This document shows positions 19,490 to 27,493 of a DNA stretch of 64,000 bases, piece after piece. Both the position numbers and the translations under genes were made by a program. Where the stretch lies: the NCBI RefSeq assembly GCF_013267835.1, contig NZ_CP053939.1, positions 1,240,001 through 1,304,000 on the forward strand. The letters run 5' to 3'. Source of the stretch: Neisseria mucosa. Its GTDB lineage: Bacteria; Pseudomonadota; Gammaproteobacteria; Burkholderiales; Neisseriaceae. Under the pieces are notes generated by a model that was not told the DNA's origin, ran no database searches, and saw only the letters and a list, made by a program, of their open reading frames with translations. How positions within the stretch are numbered: the first letter of the stretch is position 1; every line of letters begins with the position of its first letter.

Positions 19490-20719
19490 ATGAGCAACCA
19501 ACAAATCCAACAAAAATTTGAACAGGCATATCACTCTTTTATCGAAGAGGAAAATTACGAGGAAGCGCTTAAACGTGCGGAGATTCTTTGCCTTCTCAAT
19601 CCACAATCTGTCGAATTTCATCACAAAGTTGCTTATGTCTATCTAAAGCAATTGAAATGGGAAAAAGCCATTGAGGCCGAAATGAAAACATTGGAGTTGG
19701 ATAGCGCCTATATCCCTGCTTTGGATTTACTTGCACATGCATACGGCGGTTTGGGAAATTGGGAAAGAACCGGATTTTATGGCCATCAGGCTTTGGTCTT
19801 GAAAGATAAAGCCATACCTGACCTTCAGCATGAAATTATTCCTGCATCGGCGCCAAAAGATGGAAAACGGATTATCTCGTTTTCTTTATTTGGTAATAGT
19901 TCCAAATATATTGAGCCTGCCGTTTTAAATACCCAGCTTGCCCCTGTTCTTTTCCCTGGCTGGACATGCCGTTTCTATGTTGATGATTCTGTTCCGGCCG
20001 AAGCCATCCAACGGTTTAAGGCCAATGGTGCGGAGGTTATCCATATTGATCCCCAACTGCGCAACTGGCCCGGAACGATGTGGCGTTTTCTTGCGATAAA
20101 TGATCCTGAAGCTGAATATGTGATATTTCGCGATGCTGATTCTATTATTTGTTATCGAGATGCAGCTTCTGTTTCGGAATGGATAAAAAGTGGCGCCCTA
20201 TTCCACACCATACGCGATTCGGGCTCGCATACTGCTTTAATTCTTGCAGGTATGTGGGGAGCTAAGGCCGGTGCTGTTCCTAATATGCGGGAAAGAATTC
20301 AAAACTTTATTGATAGCGGCTATTCTTCAAGGCATTTCGCGGATCAGGATTTCTTAGAAAAAGAATTGTGGGCCTATATACGCCAAAATCTCTTTGCACA
20401 TGACCGACTGTTCAACTTCCGTAATCCGCATGACATCCCCGGAGCATTCAACCCAGATTATCAAATTGCTTTCTGCGAAGGTGCAACCAGCTTCAATGCG
20501 ACAACCGATTATGAAGATAACAGCTTGGCGAGATGGACTTTATATTCGTGTGTATCTCCTTTAGTCAATCGGGATTACTCGCTTAATGTTGTTCCTGAAT
20601 TTAAGGTGTGCAGTTACGTAACTGAAGTAAAAAACGGAATTGTCTCAGCTTCCTTACCCAGAAGATACGGTAATGCCATTAAAGCAGGATTGGCAAAAAT
20701 CAATATCGAGAGAATTTGA
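19490..20719 (+). CDS. TPR-domain glycosyltransferase-like protein
   Basis: A 409-residue protein with no signal peptide. Residues about 8-110 form three TPR-like helical repeats (for example ENYEEALKRAEILCLLNP, then KWEKAIEAEMKTLELD). From about 127 a Rossmann-like transferase domain starts: IISFSLFGNSSKYIEPAV, FPGWTCRFYVDD, and VIFRDADSII with Asp215-Ala-Asp217 as the DxD metal/nucleotide-sugar motif. RHFADQDFL (about 276-284) resembles the acceptor-side DQ motif of GT-A enzymes. Donor, acceptor and pathway cannot be told; surface glycan or protein glycosylation are possible. The gene looks more AT-rich than its neighbours, a possible sign of transfer. It lies 34 bases upstream of coaBC, on the same strand. 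Confidence 0.7.
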   Translation: MSNQQIQQKFEQAYHSFIEEENYEEALKRAEILCLLNPQSVEFHHKVAYVYLKQLKWEKAIEAEMKTLELDSAYIPALDLLAHAYGGLGNWERTGFYGHQALVLKDKAIPDLQHEIIPASAPKDGKRIISFSLFGNSSKYIEPAVLNTQLAPVLFPGWTCRFYVDDSVPAEAIQRFKANGAEVIHIDPQLRNWPGTMWRFLAINDPEAEYVIFRDADSIICYRDAASVSEWIKSGALFHTIRDSGSHTALILAGMWGAKAGAVPNMRERIQNFIDSGYSSRHFADQDFLEKELWAYIRQNLFAHDRLFNFRNPHDIPGAFNPDYQIAFCEGATSFNATTDYEDNSLARWTLYSCVSPLVNRDYSLNVVPEFKVCSYVTEVKNGIVSASLPRRYGNAIKAGLAKINIERI

Positions 20720-20753
20720 TTTCAAACAATAGCTTAACTAAACATCCAATATC

Positions 20754-21932
20754 ATGAGTAAACACATTCTCCTCGGCATTACCGGCGGTATTGCGGCGTA
20801 TAAATCGTGTGAACTGGTCAGACTGCTGAAAAAGCAAGGACATTCTGTTTCAGTAGTGATGACGGATTCTGCAACGGAATTTGTCTCTCCGCTGACTTTC
20901 CAAGCATTAAGCGGCAATCCCGTGTTATCGGATACCTATTCAGGCGCTTCCAATAATGGCATGGCGCACATCAATCTGACGCGCGAAGCCGACGCATTTC
21001 TTATTGCGCCTGCAACTGCCAATACGATTGCCAAAATTGCCAACGGATTGGCCGACAACCTGCTGACTACTTTGGCCGCAGCCAGAAAATGTCCTTTGGC
21101 CGTTGCGCCTGCAATGAATGTTGAAATGTGGAACAACCCTGCCAACCTGCGCAATATTGCGCAACTGGCTTCAGACGGCATTACCGTGTTTTACCCAAAC
21201 AATGGCGAACAGGCTTGCGGTGAAACAGGTACGGGCAGAATGGTCGAAGCAGTCGATCTGGCAGATTTGCTAGAGGATTTATGGACACCCAAGCTGCTGA
21301 GTGGCAAAAAAGTTCTGATTACAGCAGGCGCAACGTTTGAAGCCATCGACCCTGTCCGCGGCATTACCAATATTTCCAGCGGACAAATGGGTATGGCTTT
21401 AGCGCGTGCGTGCCGTGCTGCCGGAGCGGAAGTCACACTGATTTACGGTCAAATTCAGACGGCCTTACCCGCAGGCTTGGCTCATTCTGAACAGGCTGTC
21501 AGCGCAGAAGCCATGTATCAGGCAGTTCACCGCCATATCCATGCGCAAGATGTCTTTATTTCCGTCGCAGCCGTTGCAGACTATAAAGTCAAAAATAGCA
21601 GCAACGAAAAACTGAAGAAAAACGGCAATCAGCCCCCGGTTATCGAACTGGCGGAAAATCCAGACATTCTCGCATCCGTAGCCGCCCTGCCTTCCCCACC
21701 GTTCTGTGTCGGCTTTGCAGCGGAAAGCCATCAAGTTTTGGAATTTGCACGGGCAAAACGTTTACGCAAAAACGTTCCAATGCTGGTAGCCAACCAAGTT
21801 TCCGTTTCCATGGGTAAGCCAACCAATCAAATCACCATTATTGATGACCTTGCCGAAACCTCCTTTCCGGAAACATCGAAACGCCAAGCAGCAGATGAAA
21901 TCGTCAAACGCCTGGCTGAATTGTTGGCTTAA
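20754..21932 (+). CDS. coaBC: Bifunctional phosphopantothenoylcysteine decarboxylase / phosphopantothenate-cysteine ligase
   Basis: A 392-residue two-domain enzyme for two steps of coenzyme A synthesis. The N-terminal flavodoxin-like CoaC part (1-185) has GITGGIAAYKS, the active-site His72 (AHINL), the PAMNVEMW motif (119-126) and Cys155 in CGETGTGRM. The C-terminal CoaB part (about 190-392) starts KVLITAGATFEAIDPVRGITNISSG and uses CTP to join cysteine. A DUS copy lies in frame near 21455. The gene ends at a symmetric DUS hairpin shared with era. Confidence 0.95.
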   Translation: MSKHILLGITGGIAAYKSCELVRLLKKQGHSVSVVMTDSATEFVSPLTFQALSGNPVLSDTYSGASNNGMAHINLTREADAFLIAPATANTIAKIANGLADNLLTTLAAARKCPLAVAPAMNVEMWNNPANLRNIAQLASDGITVFYPNNGEQACGETGTGRMVEAVDLADLLEDLWTPKLLSGKKVLITAGATFEAIDPVRGITNISSGQMGMALARACRAAGAEVTLIYGQIQTALPAGLAHSEQAVSAEAMYQAVHRHIHAQDVFISVAAVADYKVKNSSNEKLKKNGNQPPVIELAENPDILASVAALPSPPFCVGFAAESHQVLEFARAKRLRKNVPMLVANQVSVSMGKPTNQITIIDDLAETSFPETSKRQAADEIVKRLAELLA

Positions 21933-21939
21933 TCAAACA

Positions 21940-21972
21940 AAAGGCCGTCTGAAAGTTTTTCAGACGGCCTTT
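21940..21972. terminator. DUS hairpin between convergent coaBC and era
   Basis: AAAGGCCGTCTGAAA and its inverse form a 15-bp stem with a three-base loop region, with A and T runs on the outer sides. It works in both directions. Confidence 0.85.
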
Positions 21973-21988
21973 GTTCAAACACATTACA

Positions 21989-22918
21989 TTACAAACCCAA
22001 TTCGCGCAGGAAACGAATATCGTCTGCCCAACCGGATTTCACTTTCACCCAAATCTTCAAGAAGACTTTGGTATCAAACAATTTCTCCATATCAAGGCGG
22101 GCTTCAGTAGAAATTTTCTTCAATTTCTCCCCCCCCTTGCCAATCAAAATCGCCTTTTGGCTGTCTTTATCAGCCAACACCGCGATATAAATGCGGAACA
22201 GTCCGCTTTCCTCTTCCTCAAACTGCTCCACTTCAACATTCATAGCATACGGCAGCTCTTCGCCCAAATAGCGGAACAATTTTTCGCGCACAATTTCCAT
22301 CGCCAGGAATCGGCTGGATTTATCCGTCACCATATCTTCCGGATACATCGGGATACTTTCCGGCAGATACGGCTTGAGCAGCTCCAGCAGATTGGCAATA
22401 CGCAGACCATGTTTCGCGCTGACTGCCTCGCTGGCGGCAAACTCAAACTCTTGGCGCACTTCATTGATAAACGCTTCAAGCGCAAATTTATCTTTGGCTT
22501 TATCTTTATCGATTTTATTGACCACCAATACCACGGGCGTATGCTTAGGCAACTGTTTCAACACCACGCGGTCGGCATCGGTAAAACGCATGGCTTCCAC
22601 CACAAAAACCACCACGTCCACACCGCTCAACGCTTCGGTTACGTTTTGATTAAGACGGTCATTCAAGGCATTGCGGTGATTGGTTTGAAAACCCGGCGTA
22701 TCGACAAACACAAATTGCGCCGTGTCGTCGGTGTAAATACCGGTTACACGGTTGCGCGTGGTTTGTGCTTTTTTACTGGTAATACTAATTTTCTGACCGA
22801 TTAAATGGTTCATCAACGTGGACTTGCCGACATTCGGGCGACCCACGATGGCCACAAAGCCGCAACGATAATCCGTCGGGTGTTGTGACTCGTTTTGCAA
22901 AAAGGTTTCGATATCCAT
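21989..22918 (-). CDS. era: GTPase Era
   Basis: A 309-residue ribosome-assembly GTPase that binds the 3' end of 16S RNA. G1 GRPNVGKST is at residues 26-34, G3 DTPGF near 75, G4 NKID near 135, and the C-terminal KH RNA-binding domain shows the GKGGEKLKKI loop near 258. The N-terminus has about ten extra residues before the G domain compared with E. coli. It follows rnc in the same direction, a conserved pairing that links RNase III processing with small-subunit maturation; a DUS hairpin sits between them. Confidence 0.96.
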   Translation of the reverse strand: MDIETFLQNESQHPTDYRCGFVAIVGRPNVGKSTLMNHLIGQKISITSKKAQTTRNRVTGIYTDDTAQFVFVDTPGFQTNHRNALNDRLNQNVTEALSGVDVVVFVVEAMRFTDADRVVLKQLPKHTPVVLVVNKIDKDKAKDKFALEAFINEVRQEFEFAASEAVSAKHGLRIANLLELLKPYLPESIPMYPEDMVTDKSSRFLAMEIVREKLFRYLGEELPYAMNVEVEQFEEEESGLFRIYIAVLADKDSQKAILIGKGGEKLKKISTEARLDMEKLFDTKVFLKIWVKVKSGWADDIRFLRELGL

Positions 22919-22940
22919 TTATATATGACTTTCTTGATTG

Positions 22941-22980
22941 TTTCAGACGGCCTTTGCATTTTCTCAAAGGCCGTCTGAAA
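22941..22980. terminator. DUS inverted repeat between rnc and era
   Basis: TTTCAGACGGCCTTT and its inverse make a perfect 15-bp stem in the 64-base gap of the rnc-era pair. It could reduce read-through into era, or simply be a tolerated uptake element. Confidence 0.6.
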
Positions 22981-22982
22981 TA

Positions 22983-23702
22983 TTATTTTTTAGATTTTTT
23001 CAAAGGAAACTTCTGTTCCAACCATTCCAAGGCTTCACATGCCGCTTTTTGCTCGGCCACTTTCCGACTGCTGCCGCGTGCATTGCAGATAAAGCCGAGT
23101 TCGCCCAAATCGCAGGAAATCACAAACATCGCATCGGCCGTCTGCTCCGCCTGCTCTTCGATTCGATATTTCGGCAGGGCAAAGCGGCGTGCCTGCAAGG
23201 CTTCTTGCAAAGCGGTTTTACTGTCTTTTTTGCCGATGTTCAAATCCGCACGTTTCACGCGTTCCGCAAACAAATGGCGAACCACTTTTTCCGCCGCAGA
23301 AAAATCAGCGTCAAAGCTGACCGCTGCAAACATCGCCTCCATCGCGTCGGCCAAAATCGAAGGCCGTCTGAAACCGCCGCTCTTCAACTCGCCGGCACCC
23401 AAATACAAACCGTCGCCGACATTCATTTCCAACGCGATTTCAGCCAATACGCCTTCATTCACCAAAGCCGCGCGCATCCGCGACAACTCGCCTTCCGACA
23501 ATTTGGGAAACGCGTCAAACAACATCCGCGCCACGGAATAGTTCAAAATCGAATCGCCGACAAATTCAAAACGCTCATTGTGTTTGGCATTGTAGCTGCG
23601 GTGGGTCAAAGCCTGCTGAAGCAGCTCCATATTGCGGAACTCATAGCCCAGACGCTTTTGAATCGCTCGATGCGCCTGCTGTTTGAGCAAATCAGGTTTC
23701 AT
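22983..23702 (-). CDS. rnc: Ribonuclease III
   Basis: A 239-residue double-strand-specific endonuclease. The catalytic signature NERFEFVGDSIL is at residues 42-53, with the metal-binding Glu/Asp cluster continuing in LSEGELSRMRAALV and ILADAMEAMFAAV. The C-terminal third is a dsRNA-binding domain ending in a lysine-rich tail (FPLKKSKK). Its likely substrates include the rRNA stalks described above. In many proteobacteria lepB is upstream; here the upstream gene is an unrelated divergent DUF2185 gene. A DUS copy lies in frame near 23361. Confidence 0.96.
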   Translation of the reverse strand: MKPDLLKQQAHRAIQKRLGYEFRNMELLQQALTHRSYNAKHNERFEFVGDSILNYSVARMLFDAFPKLSEGELSRMRAALVNEGVLAEIALEMNVGDGLYLGAGELKSGGFRRPSILADAMEAMFAAVSFDADFSAAEKVVRHLFAERVKRADLNIGKKDSKTALQEALQARRFALPKYRIEEQAEQTADAMFVISCDLGELGFICNARGSSRKVAEQKAACEALEWLEQKFPLKKSKK

Positions 23703-23956
23703 TCCATACTTTCAAAAAACAGCCCGAAAATACGCCTCATCCGCAGTGAAACAAAATAAAAAGGCTACATCGGCAACTTTTTTATTTTGGCTCATTGTTT
23801 CTCGCGTCCCTCAAGCCGATAAACAATCAAAAGCCGTCATGTTCAAACCTGACGGCACTCGACCGACATTGTACCATCAAACCGCCCCTGCACACATCCG
23901 TGCGGAAAAGCGGCGAATCGTGTAAAATCATGCCAAATCATCTCTTTGTCAACTCC

Positions 23957-24280
23957 ATGAACAAATTTGCCCAAGCATTGGCCGCAGCGCTCGACCGCTG
24001 CATTGTTACCAACACCGTCGCCGAACAAGGCGAACCCGTCGGTTTCCTCTACCGCGAAGCCCCCGTATTTGAAAACGACAGCGGCTGGCGTATTTTCAGC
24101 GGCGACGAAACCGACGAATACACCGACAATCCCGACAACTTCAGTATTGTCAGCCTCTCCGCCATTACCGCAGACAATCCCGACATCGCGCCCCTGCTGA
24201 CTCAGGCAGAAGGCAGCGCGTGGGAATTGAACGAAGACGGCGAGTTCCAAGCCGTTGCCGATTGGCAGCCGCAAGAATAA
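23957..24280 (+). CDS. DUF2185 domain protein (Imm33-like)
   Basis: A 107-residue acidic cytoplasmic protein. The ATG at 23957 is chosen because a TAAAAT -10 element lies at about 23922-23928, which leaves too little room for the upstream ATG at 23930, and because similarity begins after it. The pattern CIVTNTVxEQGEPVGFLYREAP followed by DSGWRIFSGDETDEYTDNPDN is the hallmark of DUF2185, a domain also filed among immunity proteins of polymorphic toxin systems. No toxin gene is nearby, and free-standing copies are common, so an immunity role is not supported here. Confidence 0.72.
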   Translation: MNKFAQALAAALDRCIVTNTVAEQGEPVGFLYREAPVFENDSGWRIFSGDETDEYTDNPDNFSIVSLSAITADNPDIAPLLTQAEGSAWELNEDGEFQAVADWQPQE

Positions 24281-24295
24281 TCTATCCCCATTTCA

Positions 24296-24332
24296 TTTCA
24301 GACGGCCTTCCCTATAACCAGGCCGTCTGAAA
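24296..24332. terminator. DUS hairpin between the DUF2185 gene and ribH
   Basis: Inverted TTTCAGACGGCCT copies with an 11-base loop sit 15 bases after the upstream stop codon. They separate two genes of the same direction. Confidence 0.65.
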
Positions 24333-24373
24333 CCGAGCCGAATCCCTATTTCACCAATATTGAAGGAATCATC

Positions 24374-24853
24374 ATGAACATTATCGAACCCCGCCTCGAC
24401 GGTACCAACTTGCGCATCGGCATCGTTCAGGCCCGCTTCACCAACGAAATCGGCAGCGAAATGGTCAAAGTTTGTTGCCGTACCCTAAAAGAATTGGGCG
24501 TAGCCGAAGACAACATCACGCTTGCCACCGTCCCCGGCGCGCTTGAAGTGCCTATCGCGCTGATGAACCTCGCTTCATCCGAACAATTCGATGCCCTGAT
24601 TGCCATCGGCGTTGTCATTCGCGGCGAAACCTACCACTTTGAATTGGTATCCAATGAGTCCGGCGCAGGTGTCAGCCGCGTTGCCCTTGACTACAACATC
24701 CCGATTGCCAACGCCATCCTGACGACCGAAAACGACGAACAGGCCGTCGCACGCATCGAAGAAAAAGCCTCCGATGCCGCCAAAGTTGCCGTAGAATGTG
24801 CCAACTTGGTCAACCATCTTTTGTCAGAACAATACGAAGACGACGAAGAATAA
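24374..24853 (+). CDS. ribH: 6,7-dimethyl-8-ribityllumazine synthase
   Basis: A 159-residue enzyme that makes the direct precursor of riboflavin. The conserved [12 protein letters not shown] start, [11 protein letters not shown] (residues about 57-67), [20 protein letters not shown] with the catalytic His, and the G-L-E/D-like ending [18 protein letters not shown] match the lumazine synthase family. GAAGGAATC gives a good ribosome site. It precedes nusB, a widespread ribH-nusB order, but a DUS hairpin lies between them. Confidence 0.95.
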   Translation: MNIIEPRLDGTNLRIGIVQARFTNEIGSEMVKVCCRTLKELGVAEDNITLATVPGALEVPIALMNLASSEQFDALIAIGVVIRGETYHFELVSNESGAGVSRVALDYNIPIANAILTTENDEQAVARIEEKASDAAKVAVECANLVNHLLSEQYEDDEE

Positions 24854-24882
24854 GCTTCTCCCCGTATTGAATACCGCATCTT

Positions 24883-24922
24883 TTCAGACGGCCTCCCAAT
24901 CATGACATTGAGGCCGTCTGAA
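24883..24922. terminator. DUS inverted repeat between ribH and nusB
   Basis: TTCAGACGGCCT and its inverse, 16 bases apart, in the 119-base gap. Whether it terminates or only attenuates is not clear, since ribH and nusB are often co-transcribed. Confidence 0.55.
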
Positions 24923-24972
24923 TCATTCAATATTTAGCCGACAACCATCGGCCCTCTTCACAAGGAATACCC

Positions 24973-25401
24973 ATGAAAAGCCCACGCCGCCGCGCACGCG
25001 AGCTTGCCGTACAAGCCATTTATCAAGCAGGCATCAACAAAACCGCCGCTCCCGAAATCGCTAAAAACATCCACGAACTGTCCCAATCTTCCAATATGGA
25101 TGAAGAGCTGTTCAACAAACTGTTTTTCGGTGCACAAACCCATGCCGAAGAATACATGGAAAAAATCAGCCCCCTGCTCGACCGCGACGAGAAAGACCTC
25201 AGCCCTATCGAACGCGCCGTTTTGCTGGTTGCCTGCCATGAGCTGAGCACCATGCCTGAAACCCCCTATCCTGTCATCATCAACGAAGCCATCGAAGTCA
25301 CCAAAACTTTCGGCGGCACCGACGGCCATAAATTCGTCAACGGCATCCTCGACCAACTGGCTTCCCGCATCCGCCCTGACGAACCGCGCCGCAAAGGCTA
25401 A
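24973..25401 (+). CDS. nusB: Transcription antitermination factor NusB
   Basis: A 142-residue all-helical RNA-binding protein. It starts MKSPRRRARELAVQAIYQ, the family's Arg-rich helix that contacts boxA RNA, and holds the conserved LSPIERAVLLVACHEL and PYPVIINEAIEVTKTFGGTDGHKFVNGILD segments. It acts with S10 on rRNA operons, whose boxA elements occur in this window at 19089-19100 and 17075-17085. Confidence 0.95.
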   Translation: MKSPRRRARELAVQAIYQAGINKTAAPEIAKNIHELSQSSNMDEELFNKLFFGAQTHAEEYMEKISPLLDRDEKDLSPIERAVLLVACHELSTMPETPYPVIINEAIEVTKTFGGTDGHKFVNGILDQLASRIRPDEPRRKG

Positions 25402-25440
25402 GATTGACTTCACATTGGGTCAGGATTACCAATCTTTGCC

Positions 25441-25466
25441 CTGTATAAGCTAATGTGCTTATACAG
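25441..25466. repeat. Perfect 10-bp inverted repeat downstream of nusB
   Basis: CTGTATAAGC, six bases, then GCTTATACAG. It is not a DUS and has no T run directly after it, so it is not a simple terminator. It lies 40 bases after the nusB stop and just before a DUS terminator. Confidence 0.6.
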
Positions 25467-25477
25467 CCAAACCATCC

Positions 25478-25508
25478 AAAAGGCCGTCTGAAATTCAGAC
25501 GGCCTTTT
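25478..25508. terminator. DUS hairpin between convergent nusB and the pilin gene
   Basis: AAAAGGCCGTCTGAA meets its inverse almost without a loop and is flanked by A and T runs, usable from both strands. Confidence 0.85.
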
Positions 25509-25518
25509 ATATTTCGAT

Positions 25519-25941
25519 TTATTCCGATTTTGGTATTTCATAACCAGGGCAGTTTTGTTTATCGCTGTTTGCCCAGATGATGCCGCTGTCGTTGTAATAA
25601 ACGGTACAAGTTTCATCGGCATTGGTTTCTTTATTGGGTACAGCCTTCAAAATATAACCTGAATCGGAAGGATTAGGCATAGAATCCGTACCTTCGGAAA
25701 AACTAATATTGAAATATTGATTCTGCTGTAAATTTCCATCAGGAAACCCTACAAATGTACTTTTTTGAGTGTAATAGCGTTCGAGCTGTTGGGCGTTATG
25801 AAGCATCTGTGTGCGGACGGATGCGAGACGCGTTTGGCGGATGTAGTTTTGATAAGACGGATAGGCGATGGTAGCGAGAATGGCTGCAATCAAAACGACT
25901 ATCAGCAGCTCGATAAGCGTGAAGCCTTGTTGGTATTTCAT
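25519..25941 (-). CDS. Type IV minor pilin-like protein
   Basis: A 140-residue prepilin. The leader MKYQQG is followed by FTLIELL, so PilD would cut after Gly6 and methylate Phe7; Glu11 is the conserved Glu5 of mature pilins. The hydrophobic alpha-1 helix runs to about residue 30, then PSYQNYIRQTRLASVRTQMLHNAQQLERYYTQ. Two cysteines, 112 and 131, can form the C-terminal disulfide-bounded D-region. It is a PilE-like minor pilin (COG4968 type), not the major pilin. In meningococci I recall pilV lying beside macAB, so this may be its counterpart; that is from memory and the sequence match was not tested. Confidence 0.82.
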   Translation of the reverse strand: MKYQQGFTLIELLIVVLIAAILATIAYPSYQNYIRQTRLASVRTQMLHNAQQLERYYTQKSTFVGFPDGNLQQNQYFNISFSEGTDSMPNPSDSGYILKAVPNKETNADETCTVYYNDSGIIWANSDKQNCPGYEIPKSE

Positions 25942-26125
25942 TTTATTTGTGTCGTTAATAATTGGAATAAGACATGAATATTATAGTCGTTTTCTTGCGG
26001 CTTAAATGTTCAGATTCGGAGGGAGTTTGGGAATTTATGTAAACGAGGTACAAGTTCTGAAAAATATTTTCATCCTTTTATTTTTTATTTCAATAAGTTA
26101 AACTTCAATTTAAGCCGACTGTCTC

Positions 26126-26154
26126 TTGGTTGGCCTTAGTCTTTACAGTAAAAT
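26126..26154 (+). promoter_or_regulatory. Predicted macA promoter
   Basis: TTGGTT at 26126-26131 and TAAAAT at 26149-26154 with a 17-base spacer, about 75 bases before the macA ATG. The rest of the 289-base gap is AT-rich with no DUS. Confidence 0.55.
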
Positions 26155-26230
26155 CCAGTTGTTTTTTTGTTTCTATCAATACATTTGTCGCTTGTCTGCG
26201 ACGTTATTTTATTGAATTGGTTCCTTTTAT

Positions 26231-27412
26231 ATGTCTAAAGTTTTCAAGTGGGCGGCCGGTACGGCTGTTGTAGTAGCAGCGGCTTTCGGCGGCTGGTCTT
26301 TGATGAAGCCTGAGCCTCAGTCTTCTTTTATTACGGAAGTGGTCAAACGCGGTGATATCCGTCAAACCGTATCGGCAACCGGCGAAATCTCGCCTTCCAA
26401 TTTGGTATCCGTAGGCGCGGAAGCTTCAGGTCAAATTAAAAAACTGTATGTGAAACTGGGCCAACAAGTGAAAAAAGGCGATCTGATTGCAGAAATCGAC
26501 TCAACCAATCAGCTCAACACCTTAAATACCGAAAAATCCAAACTGGAAACTTATCAGGCAAAATTGGTTTCTGCCGAAATTGCGCTTTCCAGTGCGGAGA
26601 AAAAATATAAACGCGAACTTGCCTTATGGAAAGAACAGGCCACTTCCAAAGAAGATTTGGAATCTGCACAAGACTCTTTAGCCGCAGCCAAAGCCAATGT
26701 CGCCGAACTGAAGGCCTCCATCAAACAATCCAAAATCTCCATCAATACAGCCGAATCCGAACTGGGCCACACGCGGATTACCGCCACCATGGACGGCACC
26801 GTGGTCGCCATTCCTGTTGAGGAAGGCCAATCCGTCAATGCGGCGCAATCTACGCCGACCATTATCCAACTGGCTAATCTGGAAACCATGTTAAACAAAA
26901 TGCAGATTGCCGAAGGCGATATTACGAAAGTCAAAGCCGGTCAGGATATTTCGTTCACCATTTTGTCCGAACCGGACACGCCGATTAAAGCGAAATTGGA
27001 CAGCGTCGACCCCGGCCTGACCACCATGTCTTTAGGCAGCTACACCAGCAGCACGGACACGACTTCCAATGCGATTTACTACTATGCCCGCGCCTTGGTG
27101 CCAAATTCCGACGGCAAACTTTCCATCGGTATGACCACTCAAAACACAATCGAAATCAACGGCGTGAAGAATGTCTTACTGGTACCGACGCTGACTGTGA
27201 AAAAGCATAACGGCAAATCCTATGTCAGCATTTTGGGCGCAGACAATAAAGCGGTAGAACGCGAAGTGACCGTCGGTTTGAAAGACAGCATGAATACCGA
27301 AATCAAAAGCGGCTTGAAAGAAGGCGAAAAAGTAATCGTTTCTGAAATGAGCGCAGACGAAAAGAGTAAGAGCAGCGAACGCGCGATGATGGGCGGCGGC
27401 CCTCCCCGCTGA
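26231..27412 (+). CDS. macA: Macrolide efflux periplasmic adaptor MacA
   Basis: A 393-residue membrane-fusion protein. An N-terminal anchor (about 7-25) is followed by the barrel-sandwich half VVKRGDIRQTVSATGEISPSNLVSVGAEASGQIKKLYVKLGQ, a long coiled-coil hairpin (about 95-185, rich in Lys, Ala, Glu), the second lipoyl half GTVVAIPVEEGQSVNA, and the beta-barrel and membrane-proximal domains. It ends with a Gly/Pro-rich tail MMGGGPPR. MacA links MacB to the outer-membrane channel and stimulates its ATPase. It is first in a three-gene efflux locus. Confidence 0.93.
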   Translation: MSKVFKWAAGTAVVVAAAFGGWSLMKPEPQSSFITEVVKRGDIRQTVSATGEISPSNLVSVGAEASGQIKKLYVKLGQQVKKGDLIAEIDSTNQLNTLNTEKSKLETYQAKLVSAEIALSSAEKKYKRELALWKEQATSKEDLESAQDSLAAAKANVAELKASIKQSKISINTAESELGHTRITATMDGTVVAIPVEEGQSVNAAQSTPTIIQLANLETMLNKMQIAEGDITKVKAGQDISFTILSEPDTPIKAKLDSVDPGLTTMSLGSYTSSTDTTSNAIYYYARALVPNSDGKLSIGMTTQNTIEINGVKNVLLVPTLTVKKHNGKSYVSILGADNKAVEREVTVGLKDSMNTEIKSGLKEGEKVIVSEMSADEKSKSSERAMMGGGPPR

Positions 27413-27418
27413 TTGATT

Positions 27419-27458
27419 AAGGCCGTCTGAAAGGTTTGGCTGTGTTTCAGACGGCCTT
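27419..27458. terminator. DUS inverted repeat between macA and macB
   Basis: AAGGCCGTCTGAAA and its inverse with a 12-base loop in the 81-base gap. Because MacA and MacB work as partners, partial read-through is expected. Confidence 0.55.
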
Positions 27459-27493
27459 GGTTTCTGTATGTCTATTTTTCGCCCGGAAAGATT

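Noticed and set aside
23930..23956. Upstream ATG for the DUF2185 gene
   Set aside because: It lies almost on the predicted transcription start; the next ATG at 23957 begins where family similarity starts.
23957..24280. Toxin-immunity module around the DUF2185 protein
   Set aside because: No toxin, secretion or repeat-cassette gene is nearby; neighbours are housekeeping genes.
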